The notes under the pieces: generated by a model
The model's database searches: none
What the model was told of the DNA's origin: nothing
What the model saw: the letters and a program-made list of their open reading frames with translations, nothing else
Shown: positions 25,574 through 34,451 of the stretch, piece after piece
Layout: every line of letters starts with the position of its first letter
Numbering within the stretch: the first letter of the stretch is position 1
Source: Deltaproteobacteria bacterium
Lineage (GTDB): Bacteria; Desulfobacterota; DSM-4660; Desulfatiglandales; HGW-15
Direction of reading: 5' to 3'
DNA: 64,000 bases
Assembly (NCBI GenBank): GCA_020060215.1
Contig: JAGVAP010000121.1
Span: 1 to 64,000, forward strand
Made by a program: the position numbers and the translations under genes

Positions 25574-25595
25574 ATCCGGCGATCTGAAGTTACAG

Positions 25596-25682
25596 AGTGT
25601 CGGGTGTCAGGTTTCGGGTGTCGGGTGTCAACCTGGTAGTCCATCGGTTTCCTGACACCTGAACACTGAAACCTGAAACCTC
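25596..25682. repeat. Imperfect inverted word repeat
   Basis: The left arm repeats GTGTCGGGTGTCAGG and GTTTCGGGTGTC. The right arm holds GACACCTGAACACTGAAACC, so the two halves are roughly inverted and can fold on each other. A similar element is at 33370-33481. Confidence 0.55.
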
Positions 25683-25809
25683 CAACTTGACGAAGTTTCA
25701 TACAGGCGCATGACCCTGGCGCTCCGCCACAGGGTTATTGATGAGAGGTCGGCAGTACCGCCGGCGAGGCTTTGCTGTCATCGGTCATCTGTTTCAAGGG
25801 AGGAAGGCG

Positions 25810-27264
25810 ATGAATCAAATGGATGCGGACATCGTTGTCGTTGCAGGGGGCGCGGCCGGTTTGGCTGCGGCCGTGGCAGGGGCCCAGCGCGGAGCCAAGG
25901 TGGTCGTCCTCGAAAAGGGCGCCACCACGGGAGGCACGGGCAACATGGGGATGGGGCCCCTCGGGATCGAGAGCAGGCACACCCGTCTGAAGCAGTTCAG
26001 GCCGACCAGGGACGAGGCGTTCGAGATCTTCATGAACTACACCCATTGGCGCGTGGACGCCAAGCTGGTGCGGGCCTATCTGAACAAGTCCGGGGATACG
26101 ATCCAGTGGCTCGAGGACCTGGGCGTGGAGTTCGTCGAGCCCGCCTCCTACTTCCCCACGGCCTATCCCACATGGCACCTCGTGAAGCCGGCCACCGGGG
26201 GTCGGCCGGGCCCCATGTCTTCTGCCACCATGATGAAGGTGTTGACGGACAAGGCCAAGGAGATGGGGGTCAGGATCCTCCTTCAGACACCGGCCAGGAA
26301 GATCCTCAGGGCGGGGGGACGGGTCACAGGGGTCCTCGCGGAAGACCGCTCCGGAGGGGAGGTCGAGGCCCACGGCTCGGCCGTGATCATCGCCACGGGC
26401 GGGTTCGGGGACAATCCGGACATGATCAAGAAATTTACCGGGTACGAGTACGGGAAGGACATGTTCTCCTTCCGCATCCCAGGCCTCGAAGGGGACGGGA
26501 TTCGGATGGCCTGGGAGGCGGGCGCGGCCCGGACCGAGATGAACATGGAAATCATCTACGGCATGCCCGACGTCATGGCCATCGGTCCCGAGCTTCATGA
26601 GGCGTGCCGCCAACCCCACCTCATGGTGAACCTGCTGGGCGAGCGCTTCATCAACGAAGCGGTGCTCCCCAACACCACCTTCACGGGAAACGCCATATCC
26701 ATCCAGAAGGATCGGTGCGGTTTCCTGATCTTCGACGAGGAGATCAAGAAGGAGATGGAGTCGGGCTTCGACTTCCTCAGCGTGGTCTTCCCGTTCATGC
26801 GGATCGCGGACTTCGACCGGGCGATCTCCAGTGCGCTGGAGAAGGGCTACGCGCACCTGTTCGTGGCGGACTCCATCGAGGAACTGGCGGGGAAGACCGG
26901 GATCGATCCGCAAGGTCTGAAAAGGACCGTCGAGGAATACAACCGGTCCTGCGAGAAAGGGTATGACGATCTCTTCAACAAGGACCACCGCTATCTCAGG
27001 CCGATCAGGACGCCCAGGTTCTATGCCGCCAGGCACCTGCCCGGCGCATACGGCAGCGTGGGGGGGATCAAGATCAATCACAGGACCGAGGTCCTCGGCA
27101 GGGACTGGAGACCGATTCCGGGCCTGTATGCGGCCGGCGTGGATGCCTGTTCCATCTACGGGGACAGCTATGTCTTCATCCTGCCGGGAAATACCATGGG
27201 CTTCGCCCTCAACACCGGACGCATGGCCGGGGAAAACGCGGCGGGGTACGTCCAGGGCAGTTAG
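25810..27264 (+). CDS. FAD-dependent oxidoreductase, fumarate reductase / flavocytochrome c-like
   Basis: A 484-residue flavoprotein. The FAD-binding motif is VAGGAAGLAAAVAGAQRG near residue 10, followed by LEKGATTGGTGNMGMG. The C-terminal end is GLYAAGVDACSIYGDSY then GNTMGFALNTGRMAGENAA, typical of the fumarate reductase/3-ketosteroid dehydrogenase superfamily. It has no signal peptide or haem motif, so it is cytoplasmic. GGGAGGAAGG precedes ATG at 25810. It likely reduces or oxidises a carbon-carbon bond of the imported acid or its derivative, taking electrons from the Fe-S flavoprotein upstream. The exact substrate is unknown. Confidence 0.88.
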   Translation: MNQMDADIVVVAGGAAGLAAAVAGAQRGAKVVVLEKGATTGGTGNMGMGPLGIESRHTRLKQFRPTRDEAFEIFMNYTHWRVDAKLVRAYLNKSGDTIQWLEDLGVEFVEPASYFPTAYPTWHLVKPATGGRPGPMSSATMMKVLTDKAKEMGVRILLQTPARKILRAGGRVTGVLAEDRSGGEVEAHGSAVIIATGGFGDNPDMIKKFTGYEYGKDMFSFRIPGLEGDGIRMAWEAGAARTEMNMEIIYGMPDVMAIGPELHEACRQPHLMVNLLGERFINEAVLPNTTFTGNAISIQKDRCGFLIFDEEIKKEMESGFDFLSVVFPFMRIADFDRAISSALEKGYAHLFVADSIEELAGKTGIDPQGLKRTVEEYNRSCEKGYDDLFNKDHRYLRPIRTPRFYAARHLPGAYGSVGGIKINHRTEVLGRDWRPIPGLYAAGVDACSIYGDSYVFILPGNTMGFALNTGRMAGENAAGYVQGS

Positions 27265-27286
27265 TGTGGACTGGAAGGTCTGCTCC

Positions 27287-27360
27287 CTGGACCAGGTCCG
27301 ACACGATTGGCTCAGCCGGTAGGGACGTCCTGGAAAGCTGGAATTATGGAATCATGGAAC
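27287..27360. repeat. Dispersed repeat, copy a (GGACCAGG...ACGATTGGC type)
   Basis: It shares the core CTGGACCAGGTC-n-GA-n-ACGATTGGC with 49501-49570 and 62975-63012. The trailing TGGAATTATGGAATCATGG words resemble the end of copy b and the element at 29971-30063. Confidence 0.6.
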
Positions 27361-27504
27361 GATGGGTTTAAGAGCGACAAAGCCTTCCTGCGGCACCCTC
27401 ATCTCCAGGCATATGGCTGGTGTCCTTCCCCCACCATTGCACGATTCCGGCATTCCCACATTCCGCGGTCTCCCGCCATGTGAATGGAATGAGGGGGTAG
27501 GTTT

Positions 27505-28464
27505 ATGAACAGCCTGATCATCTATTACTCCCAGGCCGGAAGCACCAGGAAGATCGCCCGGGCGATCCACAAGGGGCTGAGCGGGTCCATGGAGCGGTGC
27601 GATATCTCTCCGGTCAAGGAGATCAAGCCCCGGGATCTGGAAAGATACGACCTGATCGGCCTGGGAACTCCCGTATGGTGCGGCGCCGAGACACCCAACG
27701 TCCGACGCTTTGTGGAGGGTCTGCCGCACCAGCAGGGGAAGCACCTCTTTTCCTTCAACACCCACGGGGTCATGCCGGAGCAGTATTTCCCGTCAGTGGT
27801 GAGGAGGCTCAAGGCAAAGGGCTTCACGGTGATCGGGATGCGCGACTGGTTCGGGGACGTCCGTTTTCAGTTCGCCCCCAGCCCTTATTTCACCCACGGC
27901 CACCCTGACGAGATCGATCTCCGGGAGGCCGAGGAGTTCGGCAGGGAGATGGCGGAGACCAGCCGCAGGATCTCGAGCGGGGAGACCCGGCTCATCCCGC
28001 CGGTGCCCCCGTATGTCCTGACGGAGCAACTGCTGGTGCTCGCCGAGTTCTACCGGGCCGGCCGCAATCCTCACGGCTACATCCAGTATGACGAGAAGAG
28101 GTGTCTCTATCCCAAGTGCCGCCTGTGCATGGATCACTGCCTGATGGAGTACATCGATCTCTCCGCGGAGCCCCGGCGCTTCGGCTCCAGGGGGAAGGCG
28201 TGCGACATGTGGCTCGGCTGCACCTTCTGCGAGATGATCTGCCCTTCCGGGGCCATATCCTGCGACTGGGAGGGGTTCATGAAGGAGTTCGGCGGCAAGA
28301 TCCACGCGGCCATCGAAGGGAACCCCCTCGCGAACGCTGCGGAGTCGTGCATCCGCTCCGGCCGGTTGAGGATGCTGGTATCGAGGGAAGAGGTGCGATT
28401 CGACAGGCCCTTCATGGTGGTGCACCCCAAACGGCCGCGGTTCAAGGTGGCTCAGGACGAGTAG
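27505..28464 (+). CDS. Flavodoxin-ferredoxin fusion (EFR1-type)
   Basis: A 319-residue protein. The N-terminal half is a flavodoxin fold starting MNSLIIYYSQAGSTRKIARAI (phosphate loop of FMN) with LGTPVWCGAETP further on. The C-terminal half has ferredoxin cysteines in CLYPKCRLCMDHC and CTFCEMICPSGAI. Such fusions transfer electrons between an FMN centre and [4Fe-4S] clusters. GAGGGGG lies before the ATG. The acpS gene starts four bases after its stop, so they are cotranscribed. It probably supplies electrons to the flavoproteins of this cluster. Confidence 0.88.
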   Translation: MNSLIIYYSQAGSTRKIARAIHKGLSGSMERCDISPVKEIKPRDLERYDLIGLGTPVWCGAETPNVRRFVEGLPHQQGKHLFSFNTHGVMPEQYFPSVVRRLKAKGFTVIGMRDWFGDVRFQFAPSPYFTHGHPDEIDLREAEEFGREMAETSRRISSGETRLIPPVPPYVLTEQLLVLAEFYRAGRNPHGYIQYDEKRCLYPKCRLCMDHCLMEYIDLSAEPRRFGSRGKACDMWLGCTFCEMICPSGAISCDWEGFMKEFGGKIHAAIEGNPLANAAESCIRSGRLRMLVSREEVRFDRPFMVVHPKRPRFKVAQDE

Positions 28465-28467
28465 ACG

Positions 28468-28842
28468 ATGATTCGGGGAATAGGAGTGGACATCATCGCC
28501 ATCAGCCGGATGCGGGACATCCTGGAGACGGGCGGAAAACCGTTCATGAACAAGGTGCTCACGCCTTATGAACAGGAGAGGTATGAAGCCCATCACGACC
28601 GCATCGCCTACGCCGCGATGACCTTTGCAGCCAAAGAGGCCATCTTCAAGACCTTCGGCATAGGGTGGGAAACGGGCGTGCAGTTCAAGGAGATCGAGGT
28701 ACGGGATGGAGAGTGGGGAGAGCCGATTCCCGTCCTGAGCGGGAGATTCCTGGAGCTTGCCACTGAGCGCAAGGCATCCGGGGTGCTTCTGAGCCTCTCT
28801 TATGACGGGGATTATGCGATAGCGGTGGCGACATTGTCGTAG
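28468..28842 (+). CDS. acpS: Holo-[acyl-carrier-protein] synthase
   Basis: A 124-residue 4'-phosphopantetheinyl transferase. Both AcpS motifs are visible: the N-terminal GVDIIAISRM (metal-binding Asp8) and FAAKEAIFKTFG. It should transfer phosphopantetheine from coenzyme A to a serine of an acyl carrier protein. A candidate partner is encoded nearby at 31304-31552. AcpS is usually with lipid genes, so its presence in a catabolic cluster together with an atypical carrier protein suggests a dedicated pair. The length is normal. Confidence 0.92.
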   Translation: MIRGIGVDIIAISRMRDILETGGKPFMNKVLTPYEQERYEAHHDRIAYAAMTFAAKEAIFKTFGIGWETGVQFKEIEVRDGEWGEPIPVLSGRFLELATERKASGVLLSLSYDGDYAIAVATLS

Positions 28843-28968
28843 GAGAACCATGCCGATTCCTCCTGTGGATGGGCGGTTGAGGAACGCCGAGCAAGAGCCG
28901 CACCGGACAACCAATAACCTGCAGTTCCTCGAGGAGAACGAACCACGTACACCATTTGTGGAGTAAAC

Positions 28969-29970
28969 ATGACCTCAGACATCATGGAACAGTTGCGGGC
29001 CAAGGCCAGGGGCAAACCCCAGAGGGTCGTGTTCCCGGAGGCGGGTGAGGAGAAGGTCCTGCGGGCGGCTCGCGAGGTGCGGGACGGGGGAATAGCCCGC
29101 CCCATCCTCGTCGGGAAGCCGGATGTGGTGTCGGCCCTGGCGCAGGGTTTCGGGATATCCCTCGACTCCATCCCCATCGTCGACCATGCGGATCAGGAAA
29201 GGGTAGAGCGTCTGGTCGAGGCCTTTGGGAAGATGAGCTCGGATCTTCCGGCCTCTGCCGTGAAGCGCAAGATGAGGGATCCCCTCATGTTTGCCGCCAT
29301 GATGGTCAGGCTGGACGAGGCGGACTGCCTGGTGGCGGGGCTCTCCCACACGACGGGGGAGGTCATCATGGCCAGCCAGATGATCATCGGGTTGCAGGAG
29401 GGGATATCCACGGTCTCGAGCACGGGGATTCTCCAGGTACCGGGTTATCAGGGACCCGAGGGGGATCTGCTCGGTATTGCCGACTGCGCCGTATGTCCGG
29501 CCCCCGGTCCACAGGAGCTTGCCGACATCGCCATCTCCACGGCCGATACCATCCGGTCGCTTCTGGGCTGGGAGCCGCGGGTGGCCCTCCTCTCCTTCTC
29601 GACCAAGGGCAGCGCCGGCCATGAGCGCGTGGACATCGTTCTGGAGGCCCTGGAGATGGTCCGGTTGCGCAGACCGGATATCCTGATCGACGGCGAACTG
29701 CAGTTGGATGCCGCCATCGTGCCGGAGGTCGCGGCCAGGAAGACAGAAGGGGACAGCCCGGTGGCCGGCAGGGCGAATATCCTGATCTTTCCGAATCTGG
29801 AAGCGGGAAACATCGGCGTCAAGCTGGTCCAGCGTTTTGCAGGAGCCGTTGCTTACGGGCCCCTGCTTCAGGGTTTTGCCCGACCGGTGAGCGACCTCTC
29901 CCGAGGCGCGCCGGTGGAGGAGATCGTGGGGGCCGTGACCATGACGGCGGTGCGGGCGCAGGATCAGTAA
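28969..29970 (+). CDS. pta: Phosphate acyltransferase (phosphotransacetylase family)
   Basis: A 333-residue enzyme of the Pta/Ptb family that exchanges coenzyme A of an acyl-CoA for phosphate. It carries RVVFPEAGEEKVLRAA near the N-terminus, a Pta-type SFSTKGSAGHERVD around residue 205 and the C-terminal NILIFPNLEAGNIGVKL. It is followed by an acyl kinase gene, so the two together could make ATP from acyl-CoA. Whether the acyl group is acetyl, butyryl or branched cannot be read from sequence. A GGAG site lies before the ATG. Confidence 0.92.
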   Translation: MTSDIMEQLRAKARGKPQRVVFPEAGEEKVLRAAREVRDGGIARPILVGKPDVVSALAQGFGISLDSIPIVDHADQERVERLVEAFGKMSSDLPASAVKRKMRDPLMFAAMMVRLDEADCLVAGLSHTTGEVIMASQMIIGLQEGISTVSSTGILQVPGYQGPEGDLLGIADCAVCPAPGPQELADIAISTADTIRSLLGWEPRVALLSFSTKGSAGHERVDIVLEALEMVRLRRPDILIDGELQLDAAIVPEVAARKTEGDSPVAGRANILIFPNLEAGNIGVKLVQRFAGAVAYGPLLQGFARPVSDLSRGAPVEEIVGAVTMTAVRAQDQ

Positions 29971-30063
29971 AGTGTTGGAAGAGTGGAATAATGGAATATT
30001 GGGAATAGCAGCCGGTCTTGCGACACCGTCATTCCATCATTCCACTATTCCATCATTCCAAGG
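29971..30063. repeat. TGGAATAATGGAATATTGG / CATTCCA inverted word repeat
   Basis: The left side has GAGTGGAATAATGGAATATTGG. The right side has several CATTCCA words, making an imperfect inverted repeat between pta and the acyl kinase gene. Confidence 0.5.
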
Positions 30064-30104
30064 GACGACCTCGATTCGACTCTTTCATAAAACAGGCATC
30101 TGCA

Positions 30105-31208
30105 ATGGGGAAAAGATATAGGATCTTTGCGATCAACCCCGGTTCCACATCGACGAAGATCGCCCTCTTTGAAGACGAGAAGGAGCTCTTTTCCTCCACC
30201 GTCCCTCATGATGCGGCCAGGCTCAAGGAGTTCCGGGAAATCGGAGACCAGCTGCCGTATCGCAAAGAGACCATCGTGAGTGAACTGGCCAAACGCAGCG
30301 TCTCCCTCGCGGGGACGGATGCCTTTGCGGGGCGCGGCGGCGGTCTGGTCGGGCTTGCAGGCGGGACTTACACGGTCAATGAGACCCTGCTCCATCATGC
30401 CAGGATCGGCTTCACCGTGAAGCATCCCGCCACCCTGGGCAGTCAGCTGGCCCATGAGTTCGCGACCACCTATGGCGGCAGGGCCTTTGTGGTCAATCCC
30501 CCCGATGTGGATGAGTTCGACCTCGTTGCACGGATCAGCGGGCTCCGCGACGTATGCCGCGAGAGCAGGGGCCATCCCCTCAACCAGAAGGAGGTGGCCA
30601 TCCGCTATGCCGGGGAGGTGGGAAAACGGTACGAGGATCTGAACCTGGTGATCTCGCACATCGGCGGCGGCATCACGGTCACGGCACACGCAAAAGGGCG
30701 GATGGTGGACTCCACGGACGTGATCAACGGAGACGGACCCATGGCACCCACCAGGGCCGGCGCCATTCCGGCCACGGCCGTCATCAGGATGTGCTTCTCG
30801 GGCAAGTACACGGAGCGGGAGCTCTACGACCGCATCACCAAGAACGGAGGCCTGGTCGATCACCTGGGCACCTCGGATGCGGCGGAGGTGCTGGAGCGGA
30901 TCCGGAGCGGCGACGGTTACGCGAAGCTCGTCTACGACGCCATGATCTACCAGATCGCAAAGTACATCGGCGCTTATGCGACCGTCCTCAAAGGGAAGGT
31001 CGATGCGATCCTCCTCACCGGCGGCCTTGCCCGCGATGCCTGTCTGGTCGAGCAGATCACGGAAAGGGTGCGGTACATCGGGCCCGTCAAGGTGTATGCC
31101 GGCGAGTTCGAGATGGAGGCTCTGGCCGCGGGGGCGCTCAGGGTCCTGACCGGCGAAGAGGAGGCGAAGGAGTACACCGGGGTTCCGGTTTGGAATGGAT
31201 TCAAATAG
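30105..31208 (+). CDS. buk: Butyrate kinase family acyl kinase
   Basis: A 367-residue kinase of the acetate kinase/butyrate kinase (ASKHA) superfamily. Visible motifs are the phosphate-1 loop INPGSTSTKIALFE, FAGRGGGLVGLAGGTY, the butyrate-kinase-like PATLGSQLAHEFA and FVVNPPDVDEF, and a C-terminal LLTGGLARD. It should make ATP from an acyl phosphate made by the preceding phosphotransacylase. Butyrate kinase fits better than acetate kinase from length and these motifs. The ribosome site before 30105 is weak. It is followed by the carrier protein gene. Confidence 0.93.
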   Translation: MGKRYRIFAINPGSTSTKIALFEDEKELFSSTVPHDAARLKEFREIGDQLPYRKETIVSELAKRSVSLAGTDAFAGRGGGLVGLAGGTYTVNETLLHHARIGFTVKHPATLGSQLAHEFATTYGGRAFVVNPPDVDEFDLVARISGLRDVCRESRGHPLNQKEVAIRYAGEVGKRYEDLNLVISHIGGGITVTAHAKGRMVDSTDVINGDGPMAPTRAGAIPATAVIRMCFSGKYTERELYDRITKNGGLVDHLGTSDAAEVLERIRSGDGYAKLVYDAMIYQIAKYIGAYATVLKGKVDAILLTGGLARDACLVEQITERVRYIGPVKVYAGEFEMEALAAGALRVLTGEEEAKEYTGVPVWNGFK

Positions 31209-31260
31209 GCGGGTCGCGGGTTGCGGGTCGAGAGGGGAGCACGACCCCCAGCCCGCAACC
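31209..31260. repeat. GCGGGT-rich inverted repeat
   Basis: GGGTTGCGGGTCG on the left pairs imperfectly with CGACCCCCAGCCCGCAACC on the right. This forms a GC-rich hairpin between the kinase and carrier protein genes. Confidence 0.55.
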
Positions 31261-31303
31261 TTCTGCACATATCAGCATCATCAAAGAAGACAGGAGCAGA
31301 ACG

Positions 31304-31552
31304 ATGGGATTGAAGGAAGAGGTTTTGGAGAAGATCATCCAGCGCGCTGCGGAGGTGTTCAAAAAGGACCCGGCCGAGCTGAATGCCGACACGGAGTTCG
31401 TGGCCCATCTCAAGGCCAAGTCGGTGAACATCGTCCAGATCATCGCAGTCCTGGAAGAGGCCTTTGATGTGGAGATCAACTTCATGCAGTTCCGAAAAAA
31501 CAAGTCCCTCGGCGACGCCGCCGGGTTCGTGGCGCAGCTTTGCGGCGGCTGA
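31304..31552 (+). CDS. Acyl carrier protein, atypical
   Basis: An 82-residue helical carrier protein. The usual DSL site of phosphopantetheine attachment is replaced by LKAKSVNIVQII, where Ser of AKS is the likely attachment point. The rest, LEEAFDVEINFMQFRKNKSLGD, follows the carrier protein fold. AGGAG precedes the ATG. Its pairing with acpS (28468) and an acyl kinase/phosphotransacylase suggests that the pathway intermediate is carried on this protein rather than only on coenzyme A. This is inference. Confidence 0.87.
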   Translation: MGLKEEVLEKIIQRAAEVFKKDPAELNADTEFVAHLKAKSVNIVQIIAVLEEAFDVEINFMQFRKNKSLGDAAGFVAQLCGG

Positions 31553-31589
31553 TCGCAACCAATTCAAATAGGAAAGAAGGTAGATCGCC

Positions 31590-33359
31590 ATGGCTGAGAA
31601 GATAAGGAGGAAAGAGACCTTCGGGGATGTGGAGATCGAGACGGTCTACAGGCGGACCAGGAGACCGGCTCCACAGGAGGCCAAGAAGGCCAGGGAAGGG
31701 AAGGAAGAGAACTGGGACGGGCTGGAGGAGAAGTCCCTGGAGGGGGCGGGGTTCGGATTCTGCCCTCCCCTGAACACGCGCACCTATGAGGCGGAAGAGG
31801 GCATCCTCTGCGAGCAGGACGTCCCGGTGACCCTGCGTGACGGTGTGGTCATCTACGCCGACCTCTACCGTCCCGTCGGGCAGACCCGTATCCCCGCCGT
31901 CGTTTCGTGGAGCTACTTCGGCAAGCGCCCGGGCGACGGCTTTGACGAATGGCAGATCATCGGCGTCCCCCCCGGAACGGTGTCCCGCATGGCCAAGTTC
32001 GAGTCTCCGGATCCGGGCTTCTGGTGCCGGAACGGGTACGCGGTCGCGAATGTCGACCCCCGGGGGATCGGCAACTCCCAGGGCGACGTGAATATGTTCG
32101 GGACCCAGGACGGGCGGGACGGCTACGATTTCATCGAGTGGCTCGCTGCCCGGGAATGGTGCAACGGCAGAGTCGGCATGGGCGGGAACTCCGGGGTGGC
32201 CATGACCCAGTGGCGGATTGCCGCGGAGCAGCCGCCTCACCTCGCCTGCATCGCGCCGTGGGAAGGAACGGGAGACCTGTATCGGGAGTCGCTCTATGAG
32301 GGAGGCATTCCGGCCCTGGGCTTCAACGACTTCATCGTGGGTTCTCTGGTCGGCCAGGGATATGTCGATGACACCGCCGCCATGGCCGTCGAGCACCCGT
32401 TCCTGGACGCATACTGGGAAGACAAGATCCCCAAGTGGCGCAACATCCGGATCCCCGTCTACACGACCGTATGCTGGAACCACTTCCATCTACGCGGTTC
32501 CATGGAGGGGTTCAGGAAGGTCCGCTCCACCAAGAAATGGCTTCGCGCCCACAGGGAGTTCGAGTGGCCCGACACGTTCTGCGTGGCCGGGATCCAGGAC
32601 CTGAAACTCTTTTACGACCGCTACCTCAAGGATGTCCGAAACGGCTGGGAGCTTACCCCGCGGGTGCGGATCGAGGTCATGGACGCCTACGAGTACGACT
32701 TCCAGACCAATCGTCCGGAAAGGGAGTTTCCCCTTGCCAGGACCCGGTACAGGAAGCTCTATATCGATGCTGCGAAGGGGACGCTCTCCTACGTCCCGGC
32801 GGCCGTCGAATCCAAGGTGAGCTACGAGGCGGAGGCGGGCTCCACCAGCTTCGACATGAGGTTCGAGGAGGAGACGGAGATCACCGGTTTCATGAAGCTC
32901 CGGTTGTGGGTGGAGTCCGTCGGCAACGACGATATGGATCTCTTCATCGCGATCCGCAAGCTCGACGAGCAGGGGAAATGGCTGCCCGTGAACGTCCTCG
33001 GAGAACCCCATCCGGGGGCATGGGGGAAGATGCGGGTCTCGCGGCGGGAGCTGGACGAGAAGCTCTCCACCGATTTTCAGCCGGTCCAGGCCCATCGGAG
33101 GGATCAGAAGCTGAAGCCGGGAGAGATCGTTCCGGTCGATATCGAGATATGGCCCCACAGCAGGATCTGGCACAAGGGCCAGCAGCTGCAGGTGCTGGTC
33201 TCGGGGCATTATGTCCGGGAGGGGTGGTTCGAACCCTTCTCCTGGGAGCTGAACAACAAAGGCAGGCACGTGATCCACTCGGGCGGCAGGTATGACTCGT
33301 ACCTGCAGGTGCCCGTCATCCCGCCGAGGTATCGGGCGGGCGATTATGTGTATCGCTAG
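31590..33359 (+). CDS. CocE/NonD family hydrolase
   Basis: A 589-residue hydrolase of the CocE/X-Pro dipeptidyl peptidase S15 type. The alpha/beta-hydrolase part has DVPVTLRDGVVIYADLYRP, DPRGIGNSQGD and the nucleophile elbow GNSGVAM. A C-terminal jelly-roll domain follows (ITGFMKLRLWVES to HVIHSGGRYDSYL). It hydrolyses an ester, amide or thioester; family members act on acyl esters. There is no signal peptide. In this cluster it may release an acid or cleave an acyl thioester. AAAGAAGGT precedes the ATG. Confidence 0.9.
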   Translation: MAEKIRRKETFGDVEIETVYRRTRRPAPQEAKKAREGKEENWDGLEEKSLEGAGFGFCPPLNTRTYEAEEGILCEQDVPVTLRDGVVIYADLYRPVGQTRIPAVVSWSYFGKRPGDGFDEWQIIGVPPGTVSRMAKFESPDPGFWCRNGYAVANVDPRGIGNSQGDVNMFGTQDGRDGYDFIEWLAAREWCNGRVGMGGNSGVAMTQWRIAAEQPPHLACIAPWEGTGDLYRESLYEGGIPALGFNDFIVGSLVGQGYVDDTAAMAVEHPFLDAYWEDKIPKWRNIRIPVYTTVCWNHFHLRGSMEGFRKVRSTKKWLRAHREFEWPDTFCVAGIQDLKLFYDRYLKDVRNGWELTPRVRIEVMDAYEYDFQTNRPEREFPLARTRYRKLYIDAAKGTLSYVPAAVESKVSYEAEAGSTSFDMRFEEETEITGFMKLRLWVESVGNDDMDLFIAIRKLDEQGKWLPVNVLGEPHPGAWGKMRVSRRELDEKLSTDFQPVQAHRRDQKLKPGEIVPVDIEIWPHSRIWHKGQQLQVLVSGHYVREGWFEPFSWELNNKGRHVIHSGGRYDSYLQVPVIPPRYRAGDYVYR

Positions 33360-33369
33360 GATCAATGAA

Positions 33370-33481
33370 GGTTTCAGGGTCTCGGGTGACAGGTGTCAGC
33401 CGAAGAACAAAGGGAAGAGGGACGAGCGCTACGCTCATCCTTGCTCCTAACCCTGAAACCTGAACACTGAACACCGAAACC
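33370..33481. repeat. Imperfect inverted word repeat of the GTTTCAGG/GTGTTCAGG type
   Basis: GGTTTCAGGGTCTCGGGTG on the left and CCCTGAAACCTGAACACTG on the right form long inverted arms, with a smaller GAGCGCTACGCTC hairpin inside. It is akin to the element at 25596-25682. Confidence 0.55.
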
Positions 33482-33503
33482 TTAACCAGCAGGGAGGCAA
33501 GAC

Positions 33504-34451
33504 ATGAAACTTCTCGGGTTGTCGGCAGGCAGAAAAATGGGAAACTCCGAGATCCTTCTCAAGGAGGCCCTCATGGCCGCCGAGGAGACGGGCGTGGAGG
33601 TCGAGATCCTGAGGCTCCACGAGCTCAAGATCAAACCGTGCACAGGGTGCACCTCCTGCGTCCAGGGCAAGAACGGCCTCATCTTCGGGGGCTCGGGAGA
33701 GTGTGTCATCAAGAACGACGACATGCCCCTGTTCAACGAGAAGCTCTGGGAATCGGACGGGATCATCATCAGCATGCCCGTTTTCATCTTCCAGCCGCCG
33801 GGGTACCTGAAGGTGCTCATCGACCGCTGCGGTCCCTCCCATGACGTGGCCTTTGTCATGGAGGCCAAAAAGGTGGCGGGGGGAAAGAGCGGGGCCGATC
33901 CGCGCATCTTCAAGCCCCGGGTGGCGGGATTCCTGTCGGTGGGCGGGGCGCCTCACTTCGACTGGGCCTCCTTGGCGCTGCCGCTCATGCACACCTTCAC
34001 CTTCCCCATGGAGATCAAGGTGGTGGATATGCACCAGGTGATGGCCGCCGCCATCCCCGGTCAGGTGAGCCTCAACGATGCGGCCCTGGCGCGCGCCCGG
34101 AAGCTGGGTCGGAACGTGGCCGCCTCCATGGGAAAACCCAAGGAGGAGGTCAGGTACCTGGGGGATGATCCGGGCACCTGCCCGGTCTGCCACTGCAACG
34201 CCATGCTGGTGGGCAGGGAGTCCACCGTGGAGTGCGCCATCTGCGGCATCAAAGGGGAGTTGGAGAGGAAGGACGGGAAGATCAAGGTGACTTTCTCAGA
34301 GGAGCAGCAGGCGATCTCCCGGCTGACCCTGGACGGAAAGAAGAGACACTTCTATGAAATCGCCGATGTGCAGAGACTCTTCGACAGCCGAAAGGCGGAG
34401 CTGCCGGCGAAGCTCGAAAAGTACAAGGGCTACAAGCCGGCATGGAAGTAG
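33504..34451 (+). CDS. NADPH-dependent FMN reductase-like flavoprotein with C-terminal zinc-ribbon-like region
   Basis: A 315-residue protein. The first 200 residues are a flavodoxin-like fold (MKLLGLSAGRKMGNSEIL, then CTGCTSCVQGKNG as in multimeric flavodoxin WrbA/IsF-like proteins). Residues about 225-260 hold CPVCHCNAML then CAICGIKG, which resembles a small metal-binding ribbon or rubredoxin-like site. It is likely an electron carrier or FMN reductase for the flavoproteins of the cluster. GGGAGG precedes the ATG. It is the last gene on this strand before the convergent cydAB group. Confidence 0.85.
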   Translation: MKLLGLSAGRKMGNSEILLKEALMAAEETGVEVEILRLHELKIKPCTGCTSCVQGKNGLIFGGSGECVIKNDDMPLFNEKLWESDGIIISMPVFIFQPPGYLKVLIDRCGPSHDVAFVMEAKKVAGGKSGADPRIFKPRVAGFLSVGGAPHFDWASLALPLMHTFTFPMEIKVVDMHQVMAAAIPGQVSLNDAALARARKLGRNVAASMGKPKEEVRYLGDDPGTCPVCHCNAMLVGRESTVECAICGIKGELERKDGKIKVTFSEEQQAISRLTLDGKKRHFYEIADVQRLFDSRKAELPAKLEKYKGYKPAWK

